This document shows, piece by piece, positions 34,353 through 43,072 of a stretch of DNA of 64,000 nt (position 1 is its first letter; each line of letters opens with the position of its first letter). The position numbers were made by a program, and so were the translations under genes. Under the pieces are notes generated by a model. It was not told where the DNA came from, did not search any database, and saw only the letters and a list, made by a program, of their open reading frames with translations. Source of the DNA: Thioalkalivibrio thiocyanoxidans ARh2 (GTDB lineage: Bacteria; Pseudomonadota; Gammaproteobacteria; Ectothiorhodospirales; Ectothiorhodospiraceae); assembly GCF_000385215.1 (NCBI RefSeq), contig NZ_ARQK01000056.1, forward strand, positions 1 through 64,000, given 5' to 3'.

Positions 34353-35561
34353 ATGACGGACCATGAAAGCCAACCTAGGATCCTGATCGGCGTCAGCGGC
34401 GGCATCGCCGCCTACAAGGCCTGCGAGCTGGTGCGCGAGCTGAAGCGCGCCGGTTGCGAGGTGCGCGTGGTCATGACCGCCGGCGCCCGCGCCTTCGTGA
34501 CCCCGCTGACCTTCCAGGCCCTGTCCGGGGCGCCGGTGCGCACCGAGCTGCTGGATGCCGAGGCGGAATCCGGCATGGATCACATCGCCCTGGCGCGCTG
34601 GGCCGACCGCGTCGTGGTCGCCCCGGCCAGCGCCAGCCTGATGGCGCGCTACGCCCAGGGCCTGGCGGACGATCTGCTGAGTACCCTGTTGCTGGCCACC
34701 ACCGCCCCGGTCGCGCTGGCACCGGCGATGAACCATCGCATGTGGACGCATCCGGCCACCCAGGCCAATGTCACAACCCTGATCGAGCGCGGCGTGACCC
34801 TGATCGGGCCGGACAGGGGCGACCAGGCCTGTGGCGAGCAGGGCGAGGGACGCATGCGCGAACCCGCCGCGATCGCACGGGAGCTGCTGCAGCCGGCACA
34901 TGCCCCGCTGGCCGGGCGTCACGTACTGATTACCGCCGGCCCCACCTTCGAGCCGATCGACCCCGTGCGCTTTATCGGCAACCGCAGCTCCGGGCGCATG
35001 GGCTTTGCACTGGCCGCGGCCGCGCGCGACGCGGGCGCACACGTGACCCTGGTGCATGGGCCGACGGCCGAGGCCGTGCCCGCGGGCGTCTCGGGTATTG
35101 CCACGGAAACGGCCGCCGCCATGCACGCCGCAGTGATGGAACGCCTGCCCGAGACCGACATCCTGATCGCGGCCGCGGCGGTGGCCGACTACCGCCCGGC
35201 GGAACCGCAGGCGCAGAAGATCAAGAAGTCCGACCCGTTGATGCACCTGGCGCTGGAGCGCACCCGCGACATCCTGGCCGAGGCGGCGACCCAGGCAGCC
35301 TCCCTCCCCCGGCGCCCGTTCCTGGTCGGCTTTGCAGCCGAAACCGACCACCTGCAGGAACATGCCGAGGCCAAGCGCCGCGCCAAGGGGATCGACCTGA
35401 TCGCCGCCAATCGGGTCGACGAGGGCCGCGCCTTCGGCACGCCCGACAACGAACTGCTGTGTCTCTGGGAAGGTGGCGAGCGCCGGTTCCCGCGCCAATC
35501 GAAGACCCAGCTGGCGCGGGCGCTGATCGACCTGATTGTCGAGCGCCTGGGGCAACACTGA
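34353..35561 (+). CDS. coaBC: Bifunctional CoaBC (phosphopantothenoylcysteine synthetase/decarboxylase)
   Basis: 402 residues, usual length. The CoaC half has ILIGVSGGIAAYKACELVRE (flavin site), the segment APASASLMARYAQGLADDLL and APAMNHRMW. The CoaB half starts near residue 190 with LITAGPTFEPIDPVRFIGNR and has AAAVADYRP and KIKK. It makes 4'-phosphopantetheine for CoA. Followed 30 bp later by dut, the order known from E. coli. Confidence 0.97.
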   Translation: MTDHESQPRILIGVSGGIAAYKACELVRELKRAGCEVRVVMTAGARAFVTPLTFQALSGAPVRTELLDAEAESGMDHIALARWADRVVVAPASASLMARYAQGLADDLLSTLLLATTAPVALAPAMNHRMWTHPATQANVTTLIERGVTLIGPDRGDQACGEQGEGRMREPAAIARELLQPAHAPLAGRHVLITAGPTFEPIDPVRFIGNRSSGRMGFALAAAARDAGAHVTLVHGPTAEAVPAGVSGIATETAAAMHAAVMERLPETDILIAAAAVADYRPAEPQAQKIKKSDPLMHLALERTRDILAEAATQAASLPRRPFLVGFAAETDHLQEHAEAKRRAKGIDLIAANRVDEGRAFGTPDNELLCLWEGGERRFPRQSKTQLARALIDLIVERLGQH

Positions 35562-35591
35562 TCGCATACGAAACGGACCAAGGAACGCCGA

Positions 35592-36053
35592 ATGCCCGTC
35601 CCCGAGATTGACCTGAAGATCCTGGACCCGCGCATGGGCGCGGACTTCCCGCTGCCCGCCCCGGCCACCGACGGCTCGGCTGGCGTCGACCTGCGCGCGA
35701 TGATCGAGGCACCGCTGACGCTTGAACCGGGCACCGCCGAACTGATCCCGACCGGGCTCTCGATCCATATCGAGGACCCGGGCTACGCCGGGATGATCCT
35801 CCCCCGCTCCGGGCTTGGCCACAAGCACGGTCTGGTGCTGGGCAACCTGGTCGGCCTGATCGACGCCGACTACCAGGGGCCGCTGATGGTCTCCTGCTGG
35901 AACCGGGGTGCGCAGGCGTACACCCTGGAGGTGGGCGAGCGCCTGGCGCAACTGGTGATCGTCCCGGTCGTGCAGCCACGCTTCCGCGTGGTCGAGGACT
36001 TCGAGGAGAGTACGCGCGGGATCGGCGGCTTCGGTTCCTCCGGCCGCGGATGA
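35592..36053 (+). CDS. dut: dUTP diphosphatase
   Basis: 153-residue trimeric dUTPase. Motifs: [35 protein letters not shown] (catalytic Asp), ERLAQLVI and the C-terminal GGFGSSG loop. It hydrolyses dUTP to dUMP, keeping uracil out of DNA. Confidence 0.97.
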   Translation: MPVPEIDLKILDPRMGADFPLPAPATDGSAGVDLRAMIEAPLTLEPGTAELIPTGLSIHIEDPGYAGMILPRSGLGHKHGLVLGNLVGLIDADYQGPLMVSCWNRGAQAYTLEVGERLAQLVIVPVVQPRFRVVEDFEESTRGIGGFGSSGRG

Positions 36054-36071
36054 CCGCGACTCGTTGATCCC

Positions 36072-36707
36072 TCAGCCCGAAGGATACGGAACGCCCAGCC
36101 CGCCCAGACCGCAATAGCCGTTGGGCACCTTGGCCAGGTACTGCTGGTGGTAGTCCTCGGCGAAGTACCAGGCGTCCAGGGGCTGGATCTCCGTGGTGAT
36201 GGCGCCGCGCCCCGCAGCGTCCAGCGCGGCCTGGTAGCGCTCGCGGCTGACCTCGGCCGCCGCCTGCTGCTCGGCCGAGTCCACGTATATCGCGGAGCGG
36301 TACTGCGTGCCGACATCATTGCCCTGGCGCATGCCCTGGGTCGGGTCGTGCCCCTCCCAGAACACCCGCAAAAGCGTATCGATCGATACCCGGGCCGGGT
36401 CGAACACGACACGCACCAGCTCCGTGTGCCCGGTCTGCCCGGAACAGACCTCCCGGTAGGTCGGGTTGCGGGTGTAGCCACCGCCATAGCCCACACTGGT
36501 CGAGTACACGCCCTCGATCTGCCAGAACAGGCGCTCCGCACCCCAGAAACAGCCCATGCCCACATGCAGCACCTGCATGCCATCCGGATAGGGCGGCGCG
36601 AGTGGCGTGCCCAGCACCATGTGCCGTGGCGGGACCGGCAGCGGCTCGTCGCGCCCGGGCAGAGCCTCCTCGGGCGCGGGCATGCGCGGCTCGGAAAACG
36701 CAAACAT
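36072..36707 (-). CDS. msrA: Peptide methionine sulfoxide reductase A
   Basis: 211 residues, the long E. coli-type MsrA. The catalytic Cys53 is in [13 protein letters not shown], followed by [20 protein letters not shown] and the recycling Cys near the end ([10 protein letters not shown]). It repairs methionine-S-sulfoxide. Convergent with dut. Confidence 0.96.
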   Translation of the reverse strand: MFAFSEPRMPAPEEALPGRDEPLPVPPRHMVLGTPLAPPYPDGMQVLHVGMGCFWGAERLFWQIEGVYSTSVGYGGGYTRNPTYREVCSGQTGHTELVRVVFDPARVSIDTLLRVFWEGHDPTQGMRQGNDVGTQYRSAIYVDSAEQQAAAEVSRERYQAALDAAGRGAITTEIQPLDAWYFAEDYHQQYLAKVPNGYCGLGGLGVPYPSG

Positions 36708-36738
36708 TACGGGACTCCGTCGCAGAAACGTGGATTCG

Positions 36739-37899
36739 TCAGCCGGGATCGGCCGGGGTCAGCCGGATCAGTTCGCCCGGGTTGTGGTCGGTCAGGATCC
36801 AGATCGCGCCATCATGCACGCGCACATCGCGGATGCGGCGGCCGAGATCCGGCAGCAGGTCCTGCTCGTTGACCAGTTCGCGATCCTCGAAGGTCAGCCT
36901 GCGCAGGGTCTCCCCGCGCAGCCCGCCGACCAGCAGATCGCCATCCCAGTCTGCAAAGGCCGGATCGCGCAGGATCGCCATACCCGAGGGCGCGATCGCC
37001 GGCGTCCAGTAGTGCAGTGGCGACTCCATTCCCTCCTTCTCGGTCAGGCCCTCTCCAACCGGTCCGCCGGTATATTCCCGCCCCTGGCTGATCACCGGCC
37101 AGCCGTAGTTCAGGCCGCGCTCGATGATGTTCACCTCGTCGCCACCGCGCGGGCCATGCTCGTTCTGCCAGAAGGTGCCGGTCTCGGGGTCGATCACCAT
37201 GCCCTGCGGGTTGCGCACCCCCCAGGCCCACAGTTCCGGTTTGGCCTCGTCATCATCCACCAGCGGGTTGTCATCGGGTACCGAACCATCGTCATGCAGA
37301 CGGACAATACTGCCGATGTGAGTGGACGTGTCCTGTGAATGATCGCGATCTCCACGGTCCCCGATGCTGATAAAGACGTAGTGGTCCGCATCGAACACGA
37401 TGCGCGACCCGAAGTGGCGACCGCCGCGTACTCCCGGCTCGGCCGAGAACAGCACCTCGACATCCTGCAGGGCACCATCGGCGAACCGCCCGCGCGCCAG
37501 GCGGGTCGTCTGACCACCGTCCACCTGCGCGGAATAGGTAAAGTACAGCCAGCCGGTTTCCTCGAAATCCGGGTGCAGGGCCAGATCCAGGAGGCCACCC
37601 TGGTTCTGCGAAACCAGGTCATCCGGCAAGCCGGAGACCAGGTCACCGCGCCCCTCGAGGTTTTCCGCGTCGGCAAAATAGCGGAGCTGTCCGGGCCGCT
37701 CGCTGATCAGCACCCCGCCATCCGGCAGAAAGGCAATCGCCCAGGGATGATTCAGCTCCGTGTGCAGGACCTCGCCCCGCAGGTCGCCATCGGCCGCGTA
37801 GAACTCCTCGGCCGCGATCCCGGCCGAACCCCCACAGGCCACCAGGAGCCCGCCCAGCAATGGGGCCGCCAGCAACCGCCCCGGGTATCGCTTGTCCAT
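36739..37899 (-). CDS. PQQ-dependent sugar dehydrogenase (YliI-like lipoprotein)
   Basis: 386 residues from [20 protein letters not shown] with lipobox LVAC and GAGGGCAGGGAC before the ATG. The six-bladed soluble aldose dehydrogenase fold is evident: [70 protein letters not shown] and GPRGGDEVN. The cofactor PQQ is bound by His/Arg/Lys residues in these loops. It would act in the periplasm. An upstream in-frame extension reaches into a MITE end and is not credible. Confidence 0.88.
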   Translation of the reverse strand: MDKRYPGRLLAAPLLGGLLVACGGSAGIAAEEFYAADGDLRGEVLHTELNHPWAIAFLPDGGVLISERPGQLRYFADAENLEGRGDLVSGLPDDLVSQNQGGLLDLALHPDFEETGWLYFTYSAQVDGGQTTRLARGRFADGALQDVEVLFSAEPGVRGGRHFGSRIVFDADHYVFISIGDRGDRDHSQDTSTHIGSIVRLHDDGSVPDDNPLVDDDEAKPELWAWGVRNPQGMVIDPETGTFWQNEHGPRGGDEVNIIERGLNYGWPVISQGREYTGGPVGEGLTEKEGMESPLHYWTPAIAPSGMAILRDPAFADWDGDLLVGGLRGETLRRLTFEDRELVNEQDLLPDLGRRIRDVRVHDGAIWILTDHNPGELIRLTPADPG

Positions 37900-37951
37900 G
37901 TCCCTGCCCTCGTTAGGTCCGTATCCGTTGGTGGCCCGTACCCGCCGCCGG

Positions 37952-37999
37952 GTTCCCTGGGGTACCAACGCGAGCGTGTACATTGATCAGTGTTTCCCT
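37952..37999 (-). repeat. One-ended MITE copy at the end of the Nei-type gene
   Basis: About 48 bp matching the hairpin-side end of the complete elements: AGGGAAACACTGATCAATGT then ACACGCTCGCGTTGG on the minus strand. Beyond that, homology stops. The subterminal motif here is GAGCG rather than the GAGGG seen at ends that start genes. The terminal repeat supplies the last codons and stop (GGG AAA CAC TGA) of the adjacent glycosylase gene. Confidence 0.8.
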
Positions 38000-38808
38000 G
38001 GCTGACAGGACGGGCACCAGTAGGTGGAGCGCAGGTGTTCGCCCGCCAGCGCCCGCTCCACCGGTGTCCCGCACGTCCGGCAGGCCTGCCCGCCGCGCCC
38101 GTACACGTTCAGGTACTCGTCCGTCTCGGCCCGCTCGCGCGTGATGCGCGGACCGGGCTTGAGGTTGCGCCGCAGCAGGCGCGCCGCCTCGCGATAGAGC
38201 GCGAGGAGCTTGTCATCCGCAATCGCACCGACCGGGTCGAGCGGATGCCGTCCCTGCAGGAACAGCACCTCCGACTTGTAGATGTTCCCGATGCCGGACG
38301 CCAGCGACTGATCCAGCAGCACGTCCAGGATGGGGCGCACCGGGTCGCTGTGGGCCCGGATGCGTCGGACGACCGCGGTCAGGTCCACCGCCGGGTCCAG
38401 CAGATCCGGTCCTACGCGCGCATCCAGCCGCTCCGGGTCGCCGCGCCCCTCCGGCCGGGGCTGCCAGGCGAGTTCGCGCGGATGAAAACAGACCAGCACC
38501 CGGTCCGCCAGCCGCAGCACGGCCCAGGCCTGATGCTCCGGCTTGTGCCAGGCGGCCCCGGGCGCATACTGGTGCCAGGTCCCGTACATCCCCAGGTGCG
38601 TACGCAGCTGCCAGGCGCGGCCCGCGGCGTCATCCAGCTCGATCAGCAGATGCTTGCCGCGCGCACTCACGCCACGCGCAGCCATGGCCCCATGCTCCAC
38701 CAGTGCCGCACCACGCCGGGACCGGGTCGCCACAACCTCCAGCGCGGCACCGGCCAGCACCGGATCCAGCGCCCGGGCGAGCTTGTGGATGGTATCGCCC
38801 TCGGGCAT
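37987..38808 (-). CDS. Fpg/Nei-family DNA glycosylase, Nei-like
   Basis: 273 residues. The N-terminus MPEGDTIHKLARAL is Nei-type (Pro1 nucleophile, Glu2). It has the H2TH region (LDQSLASGIGNIYKSEVLF) and a C-terminal zinc finger CRTCGTPVERA...STYWCPSCQ. It excises oxidised bases and nicks the abasic site. The final residues GKH and the stop come from a MITE end; the zinc-finger cysteines are upstream of that and intact. Confidence 0.93.
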   Translation of the reverse strand: MPEGDTIHKLARALDPVLAGAALEVVATRSRRGAALVEHGAMAARGVSARGKHLLIELDDAAGRAWQLRTHLGMYGTWHQYAPGAAWHKPEHQAWAVLRLADRVLVCFHPRELAWQPRPEGRGDPERLDARVGPDLLDPAVDLTAVVRRIRAHSDPVRPILDVLLDQSLASGIGNIYKSEVLFLQGRHPLDPVGAIADDKLLALYREAARLLRRNLKPGPRITRERAETDEYLNVYGRGGQACRTCGTPVERALAGEHLRSTYWCPSCQPGKH

Positions 38809-38821
38809 TGCCGCAGGACGA

Positions 38822-39799
38822 TCAGCGCTTGCGGCTGGGATAGAGCTGCGGCTCGCCCTCGGGGCGGGTGCGGAACAGGCGCATGGACCACAGGTACTGG
38901 GCCGGGGCCTGCGTAATCCCGCGTTCGATGGCCTGATTCATCTGCCGGGCATCGGCATGATCGTCGCCGCCGGGGAAGCCCACGAGCGGCGGCCAAAGGC
39001 GCATCACGTACTGGTCCGCCACCGAGTCGTACCAGGCGAAGCTGGGCAGCACGGCCGCCTTCGACATACGCGCCAGGCGGCCCAGCGCGGTGAGCGTCGC
39101 CTTGGGGACCCCGAAGAAGTCGACGAACACCGCCCCCTCGGCACCGAGGTCCTCGTCCGGCAGGTAATAGAAGAAACGGCCGCGGCGGAGCTGGCGAATG
39201 GCCGGGCGCAGGCCCTGCTCGCGGGCGAAGATGTCGCCCGAGTAGCGTGTGCGGCTGCGATGGTTGATCCACTCCAGCACCGGGTTCTTCATCGGCTTGG
39301 CGAACGACACGCCGTCGTACATCTGGCTCATGCGCACGCCGCCGTAGTCCAGTGCCAAGGAGTGCGGGGCAAGGATGATCACCGGCGTGCCGGCCACCTG
39401 CAGGCGCTCGTAGTGCTCCAGCCCCTCCACGCGGATGCGCGCGGCGTGCTGGCCGGGCTTGCCGAACCAGAGCAGGCCGTAGTCCAGCACGGTCTGCGCC
39501 TGGTAGCGGTAATAGGCCTCCATGCGCTTCTCGCGCTCAGCCGGGGTCATCTCGGGGAAACACAGCTCGAGGTTGCGCTCCACCACCGCGCGGCTGCGCC
39601 CGGCGCCCTTGCGGATCAGCCGCCCGAGTCCCCGGGCCAGCGCATGCACGGCCGGGCGCGGCATCTCCTGCAGCACCCAGGCCACGCCCAGCAACAGCCA
39701 GCTGCCCCAGTAGCGCGGGGCGAAATGACGGGCGGTCAGCGGGGCCTGATAGGCGCCCGCCTCAGGACTCGAACGGCCCTCCCCGACCTGTTCGCTCAT
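38822..39799 (-). CDS. Lipid A-type acyltransferase (LpxL/HtrB family)
   Basis: 325 residues. A membrane-anchor segment (YWGSWLLLGVAWVLQEMP) is followed by the acyltransferase motif APHSLALDYGG (H-x4-D) and later FFYYLPDEDLGAEGAVFVDF and RLWPPL. These are features of LpxL/LpxM late acyltransferases that act on Kdo2-lipid IVA at the inner membrane. Which secondary chain it adds cannot be read from sequence. Overlaps the TPR gene by 4 bp. Confidence 0.87.
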   Translation of the reverse strand: MSEQVGEGRSSPEAGAYQAPLTARHFAPRYWGSWLLLGVAWVLQEMPRPAVHALARGLGRLIRKGAGRSRAVVERNLELCFPEMTPAEREKRMEAYYRYQAQTVLDYGLLWFGKPGQHAARIRVEGLEHYERLQVAGTPVIILAPHSLALDYGGVRMSQMYDGVSFAKPMKNPVLEWINHRSRTRYSGDIFAREQGLRPAIRQLRRGRFFYYLPDEDLGAEGAVFVDFFGVPKATLTALGRLARMSKAAVLPSFAWYDSVADQYVMRLWPPLVGFPGGDDHADARQMNQAIERGITQAPAQYLWSMRLFRTRPEGEPQLYPSRKR

Positions 39800-40134
39800 G
39801 CGCCCCCGCCCGCGTCGAGCTGCTTGCGTGCGCGCTTCGCATAGACCTCCATCTCTTTCACCGCCTGCAGGTCGCCCTTCTCGGTAGCGATGGCCATGCC
39901 GCGCTCGCAGGTGGAGAGCGCGGCCTGCGGCCGCTCCAGGTCGACGAGGGTCTTGGCCAGCAGCTTCCAGGCGGCGGAATAGCCGCCATCCAGTTCCAGC
40001 GCGCGTTCCAGGTGCGGGATCGCGGCCTCCTTCTGGCCGTCGGTTGCCAGGGCATTGCCCAGCGAAAAACGCAGCATCGCGGAGTCCTGTCCGCCATCCA
40101 GCATGTTCTGGAAGCGTTCGATCATGTCACTCAT
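39796..40134 (-). CDS. Small tetratricopeptide-repeat protein
   Basis: 112 residues with about two TPR units (SAMLRFSLGNALATDGQKEA and SAAWKLLAKTLVDLERPQAA). Soluble, no signal peptide. It probably serves as a protein interaction module; the partner is unknown. GGAGG before the ATG; 28 bp after trkH. Confidence 0.85.
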   Translation of the reverse strand: MSDMIERFQNMLDGGQDSAMLRFSLGNALATDGQKEAAIPHLERALELDGGYSAAWKLLAKTLVDLERPQAALSTCERGMAIATEKGDLQAVKEMEVYAKRARKQLDAGGGA

Positions 40135-40162
40135 AGGGCTCCTCCTTCTGGATATCTTCAGG

Positions 40163-41617
40163 CTAACGCCGCCAGAAGGCGGGCGACAGAAGCACCAGCA
40201 CGGTAAAGATTTCCAGCCGGCCCATCAGCATGGCCAGCACCAGCACCCACTTGCTGAAGTCGTTGATCGACTGAAAGTTGGGCCCGACTTCGCCCAGCCC
40301 CGGGCCAAGGTTGTTCAGGGTCGCGGCTACCGCAGAAAACGACGTGACCTGATCGAGTCCCGAGGCCATCAGCGCCAGCATCATCACCACGAAGACCATT
40401 ACGTAGGCGGCGAGGAAGCCCCAGACCGCCTGGACCACGCGGTCGGGCGCCTCCTTGCCGTTCACCTTCACCGCGATTCGGGCATGGGGATGGATCAGGC
40501 GCTTGATCTCGCGCAGGCCCTGCTTGGCCAGCAGCAGCACGCGCACCACCTTCATCCCGCCGCCGGTGGAGCCCGTGCAACCTCCAATAAAGGACAGGAA
40601 GATCAGCAGAACCGGCAGGAACCCCGGCCAGAGATAGAAGGCATCGGTCGCATAACCCGTGGTAGTCGCGATAGAGACGACATGGAACACCCCCCGACGC
40701 AGGGCATCACCGACCTGGTCGGTGAAACCGCTCCAGAGCATGAAACCGACCACCACAATCACGGCGGAACCGAGCACCAGCAGGTAGGTGCGCAGTTCCT
40801 CATCCCGCTGGTAGGGCTTCCAGGTCGCGCGGTGCAGCACCAGGAAGTGCAGCGCAAAGTTCATCCCGCCGAGGATCATGAACGCGATCGCGACCGTCTC
40901 GATCGCCACCGAATCGAAGTGGCCGATGCTGGCGTCATAGGTCGAGAAGCCGCCGATAGCCACCGTGGTAAACGAGTGCGCAACCGCGTCGAAGGCCTCC
41001 ATCCCGGCGGCCCAGTAGGCCAGCGCACAGGCCACGGTCAGACCCAGGTAGATGTACCAGAGGTTGCGCGCGGTCTCGGCAATGCGCGGGGTCAGCTTGT
41101 TGTCGCGGATCGGGCCGGGGGTTTCGGCCTTGAACAGCTGCATGCCGCCCACGCCCAGCAGCGGCAGGATCGCCACCGCCAGCACGATGATCCCCATGCC
41201 CCCCAGCCACTGCAGCTGCTGGCGATACCACAGGATCGCGCGCGGCAGGTCGTCCAGCCCGGTAAGCACCGTCGCCCCGGTGGTGGTGAGTCCTGACATC
41301 GACTCGAACACCGCATCGGTAAACGAGACCGGCAGGTTCGGGTCCAGCACCAGCGGTGCCGCCCCGGCGATCCCCAGCCCCAGCCAGAACAGCACCACCA
41401 GGATGAAACCGTCACGCACCTGCAGCTCGCAGCGCGCCTTGTACAGCGAGCCCCACAGGATCCCGCCGATCAGCAGCAACAGCGCGAACGCCTGCAGAAA
41501 CACCCAGGCCGTGGATTCGCCATAGAGAAAGCCGATCAGCGCCGGCGGCAGCATGGTCAGGCTGAACAGCGTCAGCAGGACCCCAAGCAGGCGGGCGGTG
41601 GATGCGAAATGCAGCAT
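40163..41617 (-). CDS. trkH: Trk potassium uptake channel subunit TrkH
   Basis: 484 residues, standard TrkH length, with four M1-P-M2 repeats. Visible pore-loop regions are SMSGLTTTGATVLTGLDDLP, TTVAIGGFSTYD, VVSIATTTGYATD and VAATLNNLGPGLGEV. It imports K+ together with TrkA. TrkA is encoded 13 bp upstream in the same operon. Confidence 0.96.
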   Translation of the reverse strand: MLHFASTARLLGVLLTLFSLTMLPPALIGFLYGESTAWVFLQAFALLLLIGGILWGSLYKARCELQVRDGFILVVLFWLGLGIAGAAPLVLDPNLPVSFTDAVFESMSGLTTTGATVLTGLDDLPRAILWYRQQLQWLGGMGIIVLAVAILPLLGVGGMQLFKAETPGPIRDNKLTPRIAETARNLWYIYLGLTVACALAYWAAGMEAFDAVAHSFTTVAIGGFSTYDASIGHFDSVAIETVAIAFMILGGMNFALHFLVLHRATWKPYQRDEELRTYLLVLGSAVIVVVGFMLWSGFTDQVGDALRRGVFHVVSIATTTGYATDAFYLWPGFLPVLLIFLSFIGGCTGSTGGGMKVVRVLLLAKQGLREIKRLIHPHARIAVKVNGKEAPDRVVQAVWGFLAAYVMVFVVMMLALMASGLDQVTSFSAVAATLNNLGPGLGEVGPNFQSINDFSKWVLVLAMLMGRLEIFTVLVLLSPAFWRR

Positions 41618-41630
41618 CGGCCAGTACGAC

Positions 41631-43010
41631 CTAGAAGAACAGCGCGGAGGGCTGGAACAGGCGCTGCACCTGCTTGACCTTGCGCCGGTCGGTCAGGAAC
41701 AGGATCACGTGGTCGCCGGCCTCGATCACCGTGTCGTGGTGCGGGATGATCACGTCCTCGCCGCGCACCACCGCGCCCACGCTCGTGCCCTCGGGGAAGT
41801 CGATCTCCTCGATCTGCCGGCCGACCACCTGCGAGGTGCGGGCATCGCCGTTCACCACCGTCTCGATCGCCTCGGCCGCGCCGCGACGCAGGGTGTGCAC
41901 GGTGGCCGTCCCGCCCTCGCGCACGCGTGCCAGCAGCGCGCTGATGGTCGCCTGCTGCGGCGAAATCGCGACATCGATCGTGCCGCTTTGCAGCAGGTCC
42001 ACATAGCTCGGGCGGTTGATCAGCGACATTACCTTGCGCACGCCCCAGCGCTTGGCCAGCATGCCGGCAAAGATGTTCGCCTGGTCGTCGTTGGTCACCG
42101 CGCAGAAGACATCATTGTGCTCGATGCCGATCGATTCGAGGAAGCGGTCGTCCGCGCTGTCGCCATGCAGCACGAGCACATTGCTGGGCAGCAAGCGCGC
42201 GAGGTAGTCCGCACGGTCGGGATCACGCTCGATCACCTTGACCCGATAACGCTTGCTGAGCGTCTCCGCCAGGCGCTCGCCGATATTGCCACCCCCGGCG
42301 ATCATGATGCGCTTGTACGGCTTTTCCATCTTGCGCAGCTCCGAGGTCACCGCGCGGATGTTCTTCTTCGCCGCGACGAAGAAGACCTCGTCGTCGGCCT
42401 CGATCACGGTATCGCCATCCGGCTGGATGGAGCGGTTCTTGCGAAAGATGGCGGCGACCCGGGTGTGGATGCCGGGCATGTCGCTTTTGAGGTTTTTCAG
42501 CTCGTGCCCGACCAGCGGCCCACCGTAGTAGGCGCGCACGCCAACCAGCGACACCAGCCCCTCGGCGAACTCCAGCACCTGCAGCGAGCCCGGATGCTCG
42601 ATCAGGCGGTGGATATGGCGGGTGACGATCGCCTCCGGCGAGATCAGCATGTCCACCGGCATCGCATCCTGGGCGAACAGTGCCGGAGTCTCGTGGTAGT
42701 CCCGCGAGCGCACGCGGGCGATCTTGGTTTCGACGTTGAACAGGGTGGAGGCGACCTGACAGGCGATCATGTTCACTTCGTCGGAGTCGGTCACCGCAAT
42801 GACCATCGAGGCGTCCTGAGCCCCGGCGACCTCCAGCACGCTCGGGTGCGAGGCGAAGCCATTCACCGTCTTGATGTCGAACTGATCCTCCAGCTCGGCC
42901 AGGCGCTCGGCGCGGGAGTCGACGATGGTGATGTCGATGCCGTCGGCGCTCAGGGCCTCGGCCAGTGACTGGCCCACCTGCCCGGCGCCGAGGATGATGA
43001 TGTGCTTCAT
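41631..43010 (-). CDS. trkA: Trk potassium transporter regulatory subunit TrkA
   Basis: 459 residues with two RCK modules. The first begins MKHIIILGAGQVGQSLAEAL and the second near residue 233 (RIMIAGGGNIGERLAETLSK), each followed by a TrkA-C domain. It binds NAD(H)/ATP and gates TrkH. ntrX is upstream across a 62-bp gap. Confidence 0.97.
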   Translation of the reverse strand: MKHIIILGAGQVGQSLAEALSADGIDITIVDSRAERLAELEDQFDIKTVNGFASHPSVLEVAGAQDASMVIAVTDSDEVNMIACQVASTLFNVETKIARVRSRDYHETPALFAQDAMPVDMLISPEAIVTRHIHRLIEHPGSLQVLEFAEGLVSLVGVRAYYGGPLVGHELKNLKSDMPGIHTRVAAIFRKNRSIQPDGDTVIEADDEVFFVAAKKNIRAVTSELRKMEKPYKRIMIAGGGNIGERLAETLSKRYRVKVIERDPDRADYLARLLPSNVLVLHGDSADDRFLESIGIEHNDVFCAVTNDDQANIFAGMLAKRWGVRKVMSLINRPSYVDLLQSGTIDVAISPQQATISALLARVREGGTATVHTLRRGAAEAIETVVNGDARTSQVVGRQIEEIDFPEGTSVGAVVRGEDVIIPHHDTVIEAGDHVILFLTDRRKVKQVQRLFQPSALFF

Positions 43011-43072
43011 GCGTCTCCCGTCCCGGAGATGTCAGGGCGCCGTGCCAGGTAAACGAATGTCTCCCTGGCGCC

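Noticed and set aside
37900-37983. N-terminal extension of the PQQ dehydrogenase into the MITE end (MYTLALVPQ...)
   Set aside because: The lipoprotein signal begins at [10 protein letters not shown] with its own ribosome site; the extension would bury it.
43041-43071. Hairpin between trkA and ntrX (GCCAGG...CCTGGC)
   Set aside because: Only a 6-bp stem with a long loop, no T-run; not supported as a terminator.
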